From positions 2,666,001 to 2,730,000 of the forward strand of contig JANATF010000002.1 of assembly GCA_029449245.1 (NCBI GenBank): DNA of 64,000 bases, given 5' to 3'. The translations under genes were made by a program, and so were the position numbers. Below the pieces are notes generated by a model. That model searched no databases and was not told the DNA's origin. It saw nothing but the letters and a program-made list of their open reading frames with translations. This DNA is from Mortierella alpina. Lineage: Eukaryota > Mortierellomycota > Mortierellomycetes > Mortierellales > Mortierellaceae. Shown piece after piece: positions 9,117-18,110 of the stretch (position 1 is its first letter; each line of letters opens with the position of its first letter).

Positions 9117-10125
9117 TCATCCAACCGCCGAACCGCTTCTCCGTGTTCCTGCATCATGGCGGCGTATTGCTCTTGGCGAGGACACAGCTGCAGCACTAGC
9201 TGCTACAGATGTTCTTGGAGGCCCACCTTGTCACTCTGAGGAAATTGCGTGATGGTGGAGAGGCAAGGTGGACCAATGGGAGATCCGGTAGTCGCTGTCC
9301 TCTTATTTACTTTTTTCCTCTCTTTTTCGGCATGCACTCTGACGTACAGCCCTTCATTCACTTTCTCGTATTTTCTCTTTTTTTCTCTTCTCTCACCTCG
9401 TCCCATCTACCGCTGCATCCTCTCTCCCCCCCACCGTCAGCACCCTCCCACCATCAGCTCTTTTACCCGACACCAACAACACCCACACACACCCACACAC
9501 ACCCACACAACAACAACCAACTACCATTAGCGCGACTCCATAGGACCCGCCACAGACGACACGGACCCGCCGGCCATGGTATAGAGTTGGTGACTGTGGA
9601 AGGACATGTTGTGGTGTTGCGGTGGGAGGATGTATGAAGGGCAGTGGGGGTGGGAATGGTGTGGGTGGTCGTGGGAACGTGAAGGGCGAGGGGAGGGATG
9701 GGTGCTGGGGTGATAAGAGAGGGAACTGTGGCAGAGGAGACAGATGCGAGGAAAGGGAAGAATCAAAGAAAGTGGTGACAGAAGTGGTATAGAGAGGGAC
9801 AGAGATCAACCAATGGCTCACCACCCTCAAGCAGCTAGACCAGCCTCAAGCGCCTCGACAACGCTCTCTACATCATGTCGGACATGTCGGACGCAGCCTC
9901 GTCCTCGACTTCCGTATGCAGATCACCTTGCAGCTTTTGATACCGGTTGCGTATCGGTCCTTTGATATTGTGCCTGACACGCGCAAAGAACCGTTATTGC
10001 CACCCACCTTTGACGTTATTTCCCAGCCAACCCTTTCTTATTGACCGAAGTATCTGTAATTGACGATGATTTGACTACTAGTATATATAGCACTCAAGCC
10101 ATGGCCTTTTATCAAGCAAGAAAAT
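9117..10125 (+). mobile_element. Family B non-LTR element, 5'-truncated and internally deleted
   Basis: It starts within the ORF3 C-terminal coding part (on the minus strand), runs to about 9237, then jumps to the region upstream of ORF3, so most of ORF3 is deleted. It continues through the TC/CA-rich stretch and CCGCCGGCCATGG (near 9570-9579) into the B-specific tail of about 546 bp. It ends ATCAAGCAAGAAAAT directly before the half-tRNA at 10126. No protein can be made from it. Confidence 0.85.
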
Positions 10126-10149
10126 GGTCTGCTGGCCCAATGGAAAGGC
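9253..10149 (+). repeat. Right arm of inner inverted repeat (family B 3' region)
   Basis: Reverse complement of 5798-6695. The near-identity of this tail contrasts with the heavy decay of the rest of the minus-strand B copy. Confidence 0.9.
10126..10149 (+). repeat. Target-site duplication: tRNA-Arg nucleotides 1-24
   Basis: An exact copy of the tRNA-Arg 5' part, including the A box (TGGCCCAATGG), placed between the B tail and element A1. The B box is absent, so it is not a complete tRNA gene. Confidence 0.95.
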
Positions 10150-10295
10150 ACCTTTCCCTCTTACCTCCTTCGTACCCCTACCCTGGAGGCCCCCTTGTTT
10201 TGAATAAACCATAAACACAGCCCCACAGCAAAACATCGGCCACGCGAGCGACGGGCATCAGCGCACTCCCCTTACCCTCCCCCACCTTTTCCATT

Positions 10296-12047
10296 ATGGA
10301 AGAGACAGTCAATACCTCCCCCCTGCCCACCTCTGCTGCGCCCAAAGCGCGAAATGAGGTGGATTCCCCTGAATCTCACCAACCATCGCAAAAAGACAAA
10401 CAACAATCCGATCCTACCCCCGCCTTAAACAGTCCCAAATCGTTTGCTGATGCTGCACGTCCCATCCTGTCCAAGGAGAAGGTGCGAGCAGCATGGGGCC
10501 AGCTCCGAGCTGGGAGAGAGCGTCGAGAGGAGGTCGTGCAGGACCGACCCATCTCTGTCGCCTTTTCTCGCCACCAACTGGATGGCCTTTTTGCAGTACC
10601 CTACGACAAGGATCGCCACATGGTGACGGATGTAGTCAGTGCCATTCTCACCGCCTTCGCCTATGTCCCCGCCATCGACTCAGACATCCCTGGAGTATGT
10701 TACTTTGTGCTCCCCAAAACCGACACCTCCCTCACCTCCGATACAGTCATCCAGAGCAAAGGAGGACCATTGGAGATCGTCCCGGCGGTCTGGTCCCTCG
10801 GCTCAAGGATCCGCATCCGTGTAGACCAGATGGATCTGGGCGTCATGGATCGCAGAAAAGAGGTTTTGGACTCTATCTTTGGGGACTACGGCAAAATCGT
10901 TCACATTAACAATCACTACTACAAGGGCACCAGGACCCTTATGACCTCCTTTGACTTTGTTCTTGAGATCCCTCAGGGGGCTCCTGGCGATCTCATGATC
11001 CCGAGAGTCATCCCTGTCAGAGGGAGCAATGTTCTATTCATTTGGAACTCACCCCCCTTTTGCTTCCGCTGCGGCCTAGAGGGCCACACGAAAGCTCTGT
11101 GCCCATGCCCCTCAGACTTTCAGCTGTTCCATGCCCCCTTGGTTGACCATCCCATCATGGCGCGAGCCTTCCCAGACATTAAGGCACCTCCTCGTGAGAC
11201 CCCCAAAACGACGGCGGCACCAGCCTCTGTGGCTGCCAAGAACAAGCCCTCTGGGGACACCTGGACTGTGGTTGGTCCCAGTCAGCAAAGCGGTAAGAAG
11301 AGGGGACGCCGGGCGCTTGCGCCAATCTCTTCCTTGGATGGAGTCACAACGTCGGCATCAGACAGTGACACGCCCAGACCATCCAGGAAGCAGTCGGCCC
11401 CTCGCAATCAGTCCAAGGAAAGTGCCACTGCCATTTTACCTTCTCTCTCAGACCCCGTCTCTGCCCCTGCCCTCGTGAAGACTGCACCCACAGTTGAGAC
11501 TGAAGCACATGCCTCTGCCCCCTCAACTTGTGTAGAGCCCCAGCCTGAGGTGCCGGCTCCTGAGCCCACCTCCGGGACCTCGGTCTCGCCCTCGGTGGCA
11601 GACCAGGTGCCCACGCCCCTGGCCTCAGATGATGCCTCTGAGACAGCGGAGCAAGATGTTGCCATGCCCACTGCGGCCCCAGACACCCCAGAAACACCCC
11701 TCCACCATCCTGTAGAGCCCTACCCTGCACACACAGTGCCAGACACCCCTATCCCAGTGATCATCATTAGCGAGGAACCAGGATCCACGGACGACGTCAA
11801 TATGACCACCAAACAGGACGGCATGCGAGCCAAACTCGCTGACAAGAAGGCCTCTCGGGAGTCCAAAATCATGGCCAGGAAGGGCCTCGACGGCATATTT
11901 GACCCGGCCTCCGTCCTGGTTGGTAAGAAGAGTAAGGCCAAGGAGAAGTCCTCGGCCAAGGCCTCTACCAGAGCTTCTGGGCCCACGGTGGATAGCATGG
12001 GCATCCCCGTTGTGGTGGCCGCTGACCACGCCACGCCTTCAGGGTAA
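10296..12047 (+). CDS. Non-LTR retrotransposon ORF1 (Gag-like, zinc knuckle), copy 1
   Basis: 583 residues, intact. A single CCHC knuckle of the form CX2CX4HX4C has its ligands at C256, C259, H264 and C269. The N-terminal half (about 90-250) is a folded region before the knuckle. The C-terminal half (about 290-583) is Pro/Ser/Thr/Ala-rich with basic clusters, likely disordered. By family analogy ORF1 binds element RNA and forms the RNP with ORF2. The ATG at 10296 is the first in the leader and is preceded by CCATT. One residue differs from copy 2 (Pro versus Ser in VSAxALVK). Other frames over this region are shadows. Confidence 0.93.
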   Translation: MEETVNTSPLPTSAAPKARNEVDSPESHQPSQKDKQQSDPTPALNSPKSFADAARPILSKEKVRAAWGQLRAGRERREEVVQDRPISVAFSRHQLDGLFAVPYDKDRHMVTDVVSAILTAFAYVPAIDSDIPGVCYFVLPKTDTSLTSDTVIQSKGGPLEIVPAVWSLGSRIRIRVDQMDLGVMDRRKEVLDSIFGDYGKIVHINNHYYKGTRTLMTSFDFVLEIPQGAPGDLMIPRVIPVRGSNVLFIWNSPPFCFRCGLEGHTKALCPCPSDFQLFHAPLVDHPIMARAFPDIKAPPRETPKTTAAPASVAAKNKPSGDTWTVVGPSQQSGKKRGRRALAPISSLDGVTTSASDSDTPRPSRKQSAPRNQSKESATAILPSLSDPVSAPALVKTAPTVETEAHASAPSTCVEPQPEVPAPEPTSGTSVSPSVADQVPTPLASDDASETAEQDVAMPTAAPDTPETPLHHPVEPYPAHTVPDTPIPVIIISEEPGSTDDVNMTTKQDGMRAKLADKKASRESKIMARKGLDGIFDPASVLVGKKSKAKEKSSAKASTRASGPTVDSMGIPVVVAADHATPSG

Positions 12048-12174
12048 ATCCCAGGGGGGGCTGGCCGAGACATCCCTCAGTGTATAATACCCAGACATTG
12101 TACACTCACATCTCTCTTGAGCGCCTCGCCCCCCCTCCCCTTCTTTCTTCTTCCCCTCTCTACCTTGTTCCCCA

Positions 12175-15100
12175 ATGATTGAGTACAACAACTTGAGAGT
12201 ATGCACATTGAACGTCCGATCGATCGTGCGTGAGGCTATGAGGAGATCCTTCTTCTCTTGGCTAAGGACCCAAAAACAATACGACATTATCGCCCTACAG
12301 GAGACTGTGATGAACCCAGGACCCAACGACAACGAGGCGGCTCGACAGGCAAAGTGGGCAAGGGAATGGAAGGGACCTATCGTCTTCTCCAAACACTGTG
12401 CCACCCTCTGCAACAACAGCCGTCTCTCTCTACACAACCCCCAACAATACCTCGAAGGAAGGCTACTAACGGTCGAGGTGGTTTGCGACAACAAGCTTGA
12501 CGAGAAGCTCTGCATTGCCAACGTGTATGCACCATCCAACAACGGTTGTAGTCAAGACAACCTCACGCCCGAGACCTTCCTCCAACAACTACCATACACC
12601 GCCCTCAACAACTACGACCATAAGCTCATTCTGGGCGACTTCAACGTGGTCGCTAACCCTCGCCTTGATCAAAACCCACCAGGCAGGCTCCGCACTGTCG
12701 CACGCTGGACCCTATTCAGCGAGGCATTTTCCCGCCTTGACGTCGTGGACATCGCTCCGGAGGCACCTGTGGACGAGAATGGCAAGGTGACTGATAACCA
12801 CTTCACTCATGAGTACAGACGAAACAACAGCCTTCGTATGTCGCGCATCGATTATATCACTGTTTCCTCCCCTCTCCGGGATAGGGTAGCTTACTACCAG
12901 GTCTCCTCGGCTCCGTTTGTCAACTCGGACCACAGACTGGTCTCCGCGGTGATTAACTCGACTACACGACCCCGCAAACCCAAGGCCGCCCCGTCTCTTG
13001 ACATTCGGATCCTCTCTGACCAGAGCTTCCGCGCTCAGATCCGCCAAACCTTGGAAAAATGCCAGCAAACTAGGACCACTCGCCCTGAATTATACCCCTC
13101 ACCGGGCCACTTTTGGGACGAGTGCAAAGATAAGTTCCTACTGCTGGGTCAACAGTTTCGCAACAAACAACGCTCTACTGCCACGAGAAAGCGTGTCCTC
13201 CTCCAGAAGACTCTGAAGGAGGCAGACATACTCCTCAACCAAAACCCGAACTCGTCTGAAGCCCTTTGTCATCGTCTGGATGCTCTTGCTGAACTAGAAC
13301 GCCTGGAGGCTGACGCGATGCAACACACGGCTACTTTGGCCAAGGTCCGTTGGCTGGAGGAAGGCGAGAAGGCCTCACCCTTCTTTACCGACAACCTCAA
13401 GCGAGAGCGCCAGAGGAAGGACATCAAAGCACTAAAGTCTAGTTCAGGAGTCAGCACCCAAGTCCCGGAGGAGATGGACTCGATTGCTCGCCAGTTTTAC
13501 ACTCAACTATACGCGTCTCAACCAACGGATACCACCGCACAGGACACGCTCCTGGAGTGCGTGGAGAGGAAGATCCTACCGGACTGCAGTGCCATCCTGG
13601 ATGAAGATCTGACATTGCAGGAGATTAAAAAATCAATCGACTCTATGGACCTTCGCTCTTCACCAGGATCGGACGGCCTCCCTTATGAATTTTACAAAAC
13701 TTTCAAACATGACGTTGCCCCTATCCTTCTGGAGATGTTCAACTCGATCACGGACACTGACGGCGCACATCCAACCTCGCACGGGATCGCCCTCACAACT
13801 CTGATCCACAAAAAAGCCTGCAAGGAGGAGATGAAAAACTACCGACCGATCTCACTCACACAGACTGACTACAAGATCTTCACAAAGGCTTTGACGAACA
13901 GGATCAACCCAGTCGCCAAAACGGTCATCAAACCGTGGCAGACAGGCTTTATCCCAGGTAGACAGGGCCATGATAATGTTATGCTTATCGAGCTCCTGTC
14001 ACAGTACGTCAACGACGGATCCCACGGTGATTACGCGATCCTCTCACTGGACCAGGAGAAGGCGTACGATAGAGTGGAGTGGGGGTACCTCTCCAGGGTG
14101 TTGGTGACATTTGGATTCGGAGCCAGGATGCGCAATTGGATCAGATGCTGCTACACCAATCTGACAGCCAGACTCCTCATCAATGGCCGACAATCAGCCC
14201 CCTACCCAGTCGAACGAGGTCTCCGGCAAGGAGACCCTCTTGCACCAATCTTATTCAATTTTGTCCTGGAGCCCTTCCTCCTGTACTACCACAGGCACGC
14301 GAGTGGCATTAGAGTCGAGGACATGGGCTTCAAAGTCGCAGCCTTTGCCGATGACACCAATTTGTTTATCCAGCCTGGAGACGAGCAGCACGCACTGCGA
14401 GCGATCGAACTTCACGAGAAGGCATCCGGCGCCAAGGTCAACCAGGACAAAACGGAGGTAATACCACTCACTAGGGGGGCGACGACAACCATTGTCTTCC
14501 CGTCCTTTACAGTCAAACCATTCGAGGACCCGTTCACCCACCTGGGGGTCATCATACAACCCTCAGGGCGTCTTATGGTGCCCATCGAAAAGGCCATTCT
14601 GGAGGACCTCAAGTCCACAGTCCAAGCGTGGCACAGGAGGCGCCTGTCGTTCGCTGGGCGGGTCACGGCCGCCAACACATATCTGTTATCCAAACTCTGG
14701 CACGTTGCCCCCTTTTATACGTTCAGCAAAAAGTTTTTCAAGGCAGTTGACACCATCACAAAGGCCCTCCTCTGGCACGACAAACCAGCTAGGGTCTCGT
14801 TGTCATGGTACCGCCTGCCTCGGAAAGACGGGGGCTGGGGCCTCATCAACCCTGAGACTCAATGCCAGGCCCTGAAGGCGAAATGGTTAGCGCGATGGAG
14901 AACTCAACGCACCCGCTGGAGACGGCTCTTTACGTTGTCGGCCCAAGGATGCTATGGCCTCAATGACGTTGATGCTACTGAATCCTTTCTTGCGACTCCC
15001 ACTATACAGCAGGCCATCGTGGGTGGCCCCATGCACTCCTCGACTACAGCACAGGCCACCACAGCCTTCGCCAAACTGGACGTCAAGGACATATCTCCCA

Positions 15101-16176
15101 TGGAAGCGGTCTCACTTGCTCAAAAAAAGAACGCGGACTCGAAGATTGGCGGCCACACTAAATACGGCGACAAATACCTTATATCTGAGTTCACGGTCAG
15201 GACGGCTCGGCAGTACCTGGATGAGAAGGCGCTTGAGGCTCACAAGGCGAGACCTCGACCCTCAAAGCTCTCCCTCCAGGCGCCCATCTTTGCCAACCTA
15301 CCCCTCCGTGATATCACGCCAGACACAGCAGCCAGGGTCGAACTGGACTTGAGGACAGCGCGCGCGATGGCGGCTACACATGACCCCACCATTGACCCAG
15401 TCCCAACACCCAAGGACATCGCTGAAGCACAGAAGGCAGCCGAGATCTCACTACCCGATGCCCAGTGGACAGTCTTTTTCTCTCGCCTCCACTGCCGTCA
15501 ACGTCGCACCAATGAGAAGGACTTTCTGTACCTCATTGCTCACCGCAAGATATACACCCACGGTATCAAGAGCAACTTTGGATACGAAGACTCACCCTCA
15601 CCTGGTTGTAGGAGATGCAAGATAGCCGATCCCGACCTCGACCCACCCTTTGAGACCCGTCGCCACGCCTTTCACTCGTGCCCGTCGGTCCTGGTACTCT
15701 GGACACAGGCCCTACGATGGCTGCAGCAGTTGCTGCCACAGCAGCAGCTAAGTGACGACGGTCTTCAGTTGATCCTCTGTTGGCCAGCAACCACTGCACT
15801 GCCCACTATCGTAATCCATCTCCACTCGGTCGTAACGCATGCCATCTACCGTACTTACTGCAAGTTAGGGGACGGTGAGCCTCTGAGGCCCAACCAACTA
15901 TCATGGATGGCCCTCACCGCTTTCCAGTCCCGCGGTCGGCTTGAACTCGTCCGAGCACTACACAAGGATCAGCGTGAACGGGAGCGAGTGCCCAGAACTG
16001 GCGCCCGACAACCACGAGAACCTCCGGACCCAGATCACCACTACAAAGTCTTCAAGGCTGAATGGCACCACCCGCCCCACATTGTGGTGTCTGACGATAC
16101 CATCTCCTTTGGGGACATGTGGGTGCTGCAGGACCAGGAAGCCCTCTCGGTAGACGACCCTGTCGACCTCGAGTAA
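12175..16176 (+). CDS. Non-LTR retrotransposon ORF2: APE endonuclease, reverse transcriptase and zinc finger, copy 1
   Basis: 1333 residues, intact. An N-terminal apurinic-like endonuclease (about 1-255) has catalytic landmarks E43 (LQET), 154-157 (GDFN) and S251-D252-H253. The reverse transcriptase (about 480-800) has NYRPISLTQTDYKI, LSLDQEKAYDRV, GLRQGDPLAP and the active-site F724-A-D-D. The SLDQEKAYDRV string is typical of Tx1-like enzymes. A C-terminal Cys/His finger (C1145, C1148, H1164, H1167, C1169) follows. There is no RNase H domain, unlike fungal Tad elements. The endonuclease presumably nicks the tRNA-Arg gene and the RT copies the RNA there. The protein is identical to that of copy 2. 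Confidence 0.96.
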   Translation: MIEYNNLRVCTLNVRSIVREAMRRSFFSWLRTQKQYDIIALQETVMNPGPNDNEAARQAKWAREWKGPIVFSKHCATLCNNSRLSLHNPQQYLEGRLLTVEVVCDNKLDEKLCIANVYAPSNNGCSQDNLTPETFLQQLPYTALNNYDHKLILGDFNVVANPRLDQNPPGRLRTVARWTLFSEAFSRLDVVDIAPEAPVDENGKVTDNHFTHEYRRNNSLRMSRIDYITVSSPLRDRVAYYQVSSAPFVNSDHRLVSAVINSTTRPRKPKAAPSLDIRILSDQSFRAQIRQTLEKCQQTRTTRPELYPSPGHFWDECKDKFLLLGQQFRNKQRSTATRKRVLLQKTLKEADILLNQNPNSSEALCHRLDALAELERLEADAMQHTATLAKVRWLEEGEKASPFFTDNLKRERQRKDIKALKSSSGVSTQVPEEMDSIARQFYTQLYASQPTDTTAQDTLLECVERKILPDCSAILDEDLTLQEIKKSIDSMDLRSSPGSDGLPYEFYKTFKHDVAPILLEMFNSITDTDGAHPTSHGIALTTLIHKKACKEEMKNYRPISLTQTDYKIFTKALTNRINPVAKTVIKPWQTGFIPGRQGHDNVMLIELLSQYVNDGSHGDYAILSLDQEKAYDRVEWGYLSRVLVTFGFGARMRNWIRCCYTNLTARLLINGRQSAPYPVERGLRQGDPLAPILFNFVLEPFLLYYHRHASGIRVEDMGFKVAAFADDTNLFIQPGDEQHALRAIELHEKASGAKVNQDKTEVIPLTRGATTTIVFPSFTVKPFEDPFTHLGVIIQPSGRLMVPIEKAILEDLKSTVQAWHRRRLSFAGRVTAANTYLLSKLWHVAPFYTFSKKFFKAVDTITKALLWHDKPARVSLSWYRLPRKDGGWGLINPETQCQALKAKWLARWRTQRTRWRRLFTLSAQGCYGLNDVDATESFLATPTIQQAIVGGPMHSSTTAQATTAFAKLDVKDISPMEAVSLAQKKNADSKIGGHTKYGDKYLISEFTVRTARQYLDEKALEAHKARPRPSKLSLQAPIFANLPLRDITPDTAARVELDLRTARAMAATHDPTIDPVPTPKDIAEAQKAAEISLPDAQWTVFFSRLHCRQRRTNEKDFLYLIAHRKIYTHGIKSNFGYEDSPSPGCRRCKIADPDLDPPFETRRHAFHSCPSVLVLWTQALRWLQQLLPQQQLSDDGLQLILCWPATTALPTIVIHLHSVVTHAIYRTYCKLGDGEPLRPNQLSWMALTAFQSRGRLELVRALHKDQRERERVPRTGARQPREPPDPDHHYKVFKAEWHHPPHIVVSDDTISFGDMWVLQDQEALSVDDPVDLE

Positions 16177-16250
16177 CTGCTTGGTTTCTGTCGCTATTCA
16201 CCCTTGTTCTTTGGATTCTTCCTACTCTTTATTTTTATCTTTTATTTTTT

Positions 16251-16895
16251 CTACTTCTTGTTATACGCCTCGAGCCTGGACCAGTACGCCCGGGCCAGAG
16301 CGCCCTGCTCTCTGACTCGCTCTTCCAACCGCCGAACCGCTTCTGCGTGTTCCTGCACCATGGCGGCGTACTGCTCTTGCTGAGGACACAACTGCAGCAC
16401 TAGTTGCTGCAGACGCTCTTGGAGGCCCACCTTGTCACTCTGAAGCACGTCCCACATCCGCTGGAGACCGGCCCTGTCCTCAACGCTCACCTCGTGGTGC
16501 AAGATCCGCTCCTCGAGCAGCGCGAGTCGCTCGATCGTGGTGTGCAAGTTCCCTTGGAGCTTCCAAAACCACAAGACACCGACGTCCTGCCCCCTAGGCT
16601 CTGCTTCAGGATCAGGGGCCTCATAAGTGGGAGGCCCTGTGATCTCTCCACCGGCGCCACCTGGACTAGCGGGAGAGGACAAGGGCGACAACTCTGGCGA
16701 CGGACTGGCAACGGCCTGACTGAGCTCGAACCCACCTTCGTCCGAGTCCTGAACGAACGTGGTATCGCGCTCTCCAGCTGGACTACCGGCAGGACTCAGC
16801 GGCTCCAACAGTGGTGACTGCTGGCGCGAGTCAGGACCGCTGGACCTCCTGCGGAGGGGCCTCAAACTGGGTGAAAGAATGGTTCTGGAGGTCAT
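16251..16895 (-). CDS. ORF3: antisense coiled-coil ORF of the retrotransposon, copy 1
   Basis: An open frame on the strand opposite to ORF1/ORF2, ending 74 bp from the ORF2 stop. From the ATG at 16895, which has an A at -3 (AAAAACACCATGACC), it encodes 214 residues. The frame stays open upstream to 17153, giving up to 300. The N-terminal half is Ser/Pro-rich with Arg clusters. The C-terminal half (about 105-214) is a strongly charged, leucine-rich helix likely to form a coiled coil (ERLALLEERILHHEVSVEDR and similar). I recognise no family. It is open in all three full-length copies and its relic is present in family B. Whether it is translated is unknown. It could be a captured gene, an accessory protein or a non-coding frame in a 3' UTR. 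Confidence 0.55.
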   Translation of the reverse strand: MTSRTILSPSLRPLRRRSSGPDSRQQSPLLEPLSPAGSPAGERDTTFVQDSDEGGFELSQAVASPSPELSPLSSPASPGGAGGEITGPPTYEAPDPEAEPRGQDVGVLWFWKLQGNLHTTIERLALLEERILHHEVSVEDRAGLQRMWDVLQSDKVGLQERLQQLVLQLCPQQEQYAAMVQEHAEAVRRLEERVREQGALARAYWSRLEAYNKK

Positions 16896-17939
16896 GGTGT
16901 TTTTCGTGATGGAGTGGTTGGGGACAATGGTGATGGTGAATTGAGGAAAAGGAATGGCGAAAAGGAATGGCGGACGCAATGGAGTGAATTTATGCTCTCC
17001 ATTTCGAATGTCGTGGAAGGAGTCAGCGTGGAGAGGAAATGGCGTGATGGTGGAGAGGCAAGGTGGACCAATGGGAGATCTTGTCGTCGCCATCCTCTTT
17101 CTTTTTTTCCTCTCTCTTTGGGCATGCACTCTGACGTACAGTCCTCCATTCACTTTCTCTTATTTTTCCTTTCTTTTTTTTCTCCTCTCCCTCCTTGTCC
17201 CATCTACCGCTGCATCTTCTCTCCCCCTCACCGTCAGCGCCCTCCCACCATCAGCTCTTCTACCCAACCCCCCTATACACCCACACACACCCACACACAC
17301 TCACACAACAACAACCAACTACCATTAGCGCGAGCCCATAGGACCCGCCACAGACGACCCACAGACCCGCCGGCCATGGACCTCTGACTCAAGTGCCTCA
17401 AGACCGAGCGGCCTCACCCTCCCCACACTTATGCATCCGGACCTGGCACCTCCGATGGCGATGTGTGGGTGCCCACAGACCATGAGGGTCCCGGCCGACA
17501 CCTCTGTCGCCGAAGAGCAGCTGCCTGCCCCCAGCTGCTTACCAGGATCACTCCCTTGACTCCTGTAGAGCAGCCCTGCCCCCCTGAGGGCTGCTGACCC
17601 AGACCTTTTTGCCATTTTTTTTACTACCCTCCCACACACGGGAGGGCCCCGAGTGTGCTCCCTGACACTCCACCCGCAATCTGTGCTCCCTGAGATTGCT
17701 TGTACTATACAAACACATACCCGCTCTATTTTTCCGTCTGGTCCTACCCTGCCTCACCGCAGCGGCTCGGGGGCCAGCTGTTCTTCCTGGTTTTTGGTCT
17801 GGGTCATTTTGACTTGCGGCTTCTTGAGGTTTCCACCTTTCACCCTACATAGCATATGAACTTTTTTTCACTGCCAGGAGGGACACCCCCACCCGTGGGA
17901 AAGTCCCGACCTAAAATAAAGCACCTCATCATATGGTGA

Positions 17940-17964
17940 GGTCTGCTGGCCCAATGGAAAGGCG
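17940..17964 (+). repeat. Target-site duplication between copies 1 and 2 (tRNA-Arg nt 1-25)
   Basis: Here the tRNA part ends GGCG before the element's ACCTTTCCC start. The other junctions end GGC, so the top-strand break is at nucleotide 24 or 25 of the tRNA, just before the anticodon stem. Confidence 0.95.
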
Positions 17965-18110
17965 ACCTTTCCCTCTTACCTCCTTCGTACCCCTACCCTG
18001 GAGGCCCCCTTGTTTTGAATAAACCATAAACACAGCCCCACAGCAAAACATCGGCCACGCGAGCGACGGGCATCAGCGCACTCCCCTTACCCTCCCCCAC
18101 CTTTTCCATT

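Larger units (their letters stand above)
10150..17939 (+). mobile_element. Full-length tRNA-Arg-specific non-LTR retrotransposon, family A copy 1
   Basis: The element is 7790 bp. The order is a 146 bp 5' leader, ORF1 (10296-12047), a 127 bp spacer, ORF2 (12175-16176), a 74 bp spacer, ORF3 on the opposite strand (16895-16251), a TC- and CACACC-rich stretch and an A-specific 3' tail of about 560 bp. The tail ends in a hairpin rather than poly(A). tRNA-Arg 5' halves flank it (10126-10149, 17940-17964). ORF2 motifs place it in the Tx1/L1 group, whose Tx1 branch is known for sequence-specific members. All three ORFs are open, so the copy may be active. Confidence 0.95.

Noticed and set aside
12712-13068. 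Many frames overlapping ORF1 and ORF2 on both strands, repeated in each copy
   Set aside because: They recur at the 7.8 kb period as shadows of the retrotransposon ORFs and show no independent features. Only ORF3, outside ORF1/ORF2, was kept.
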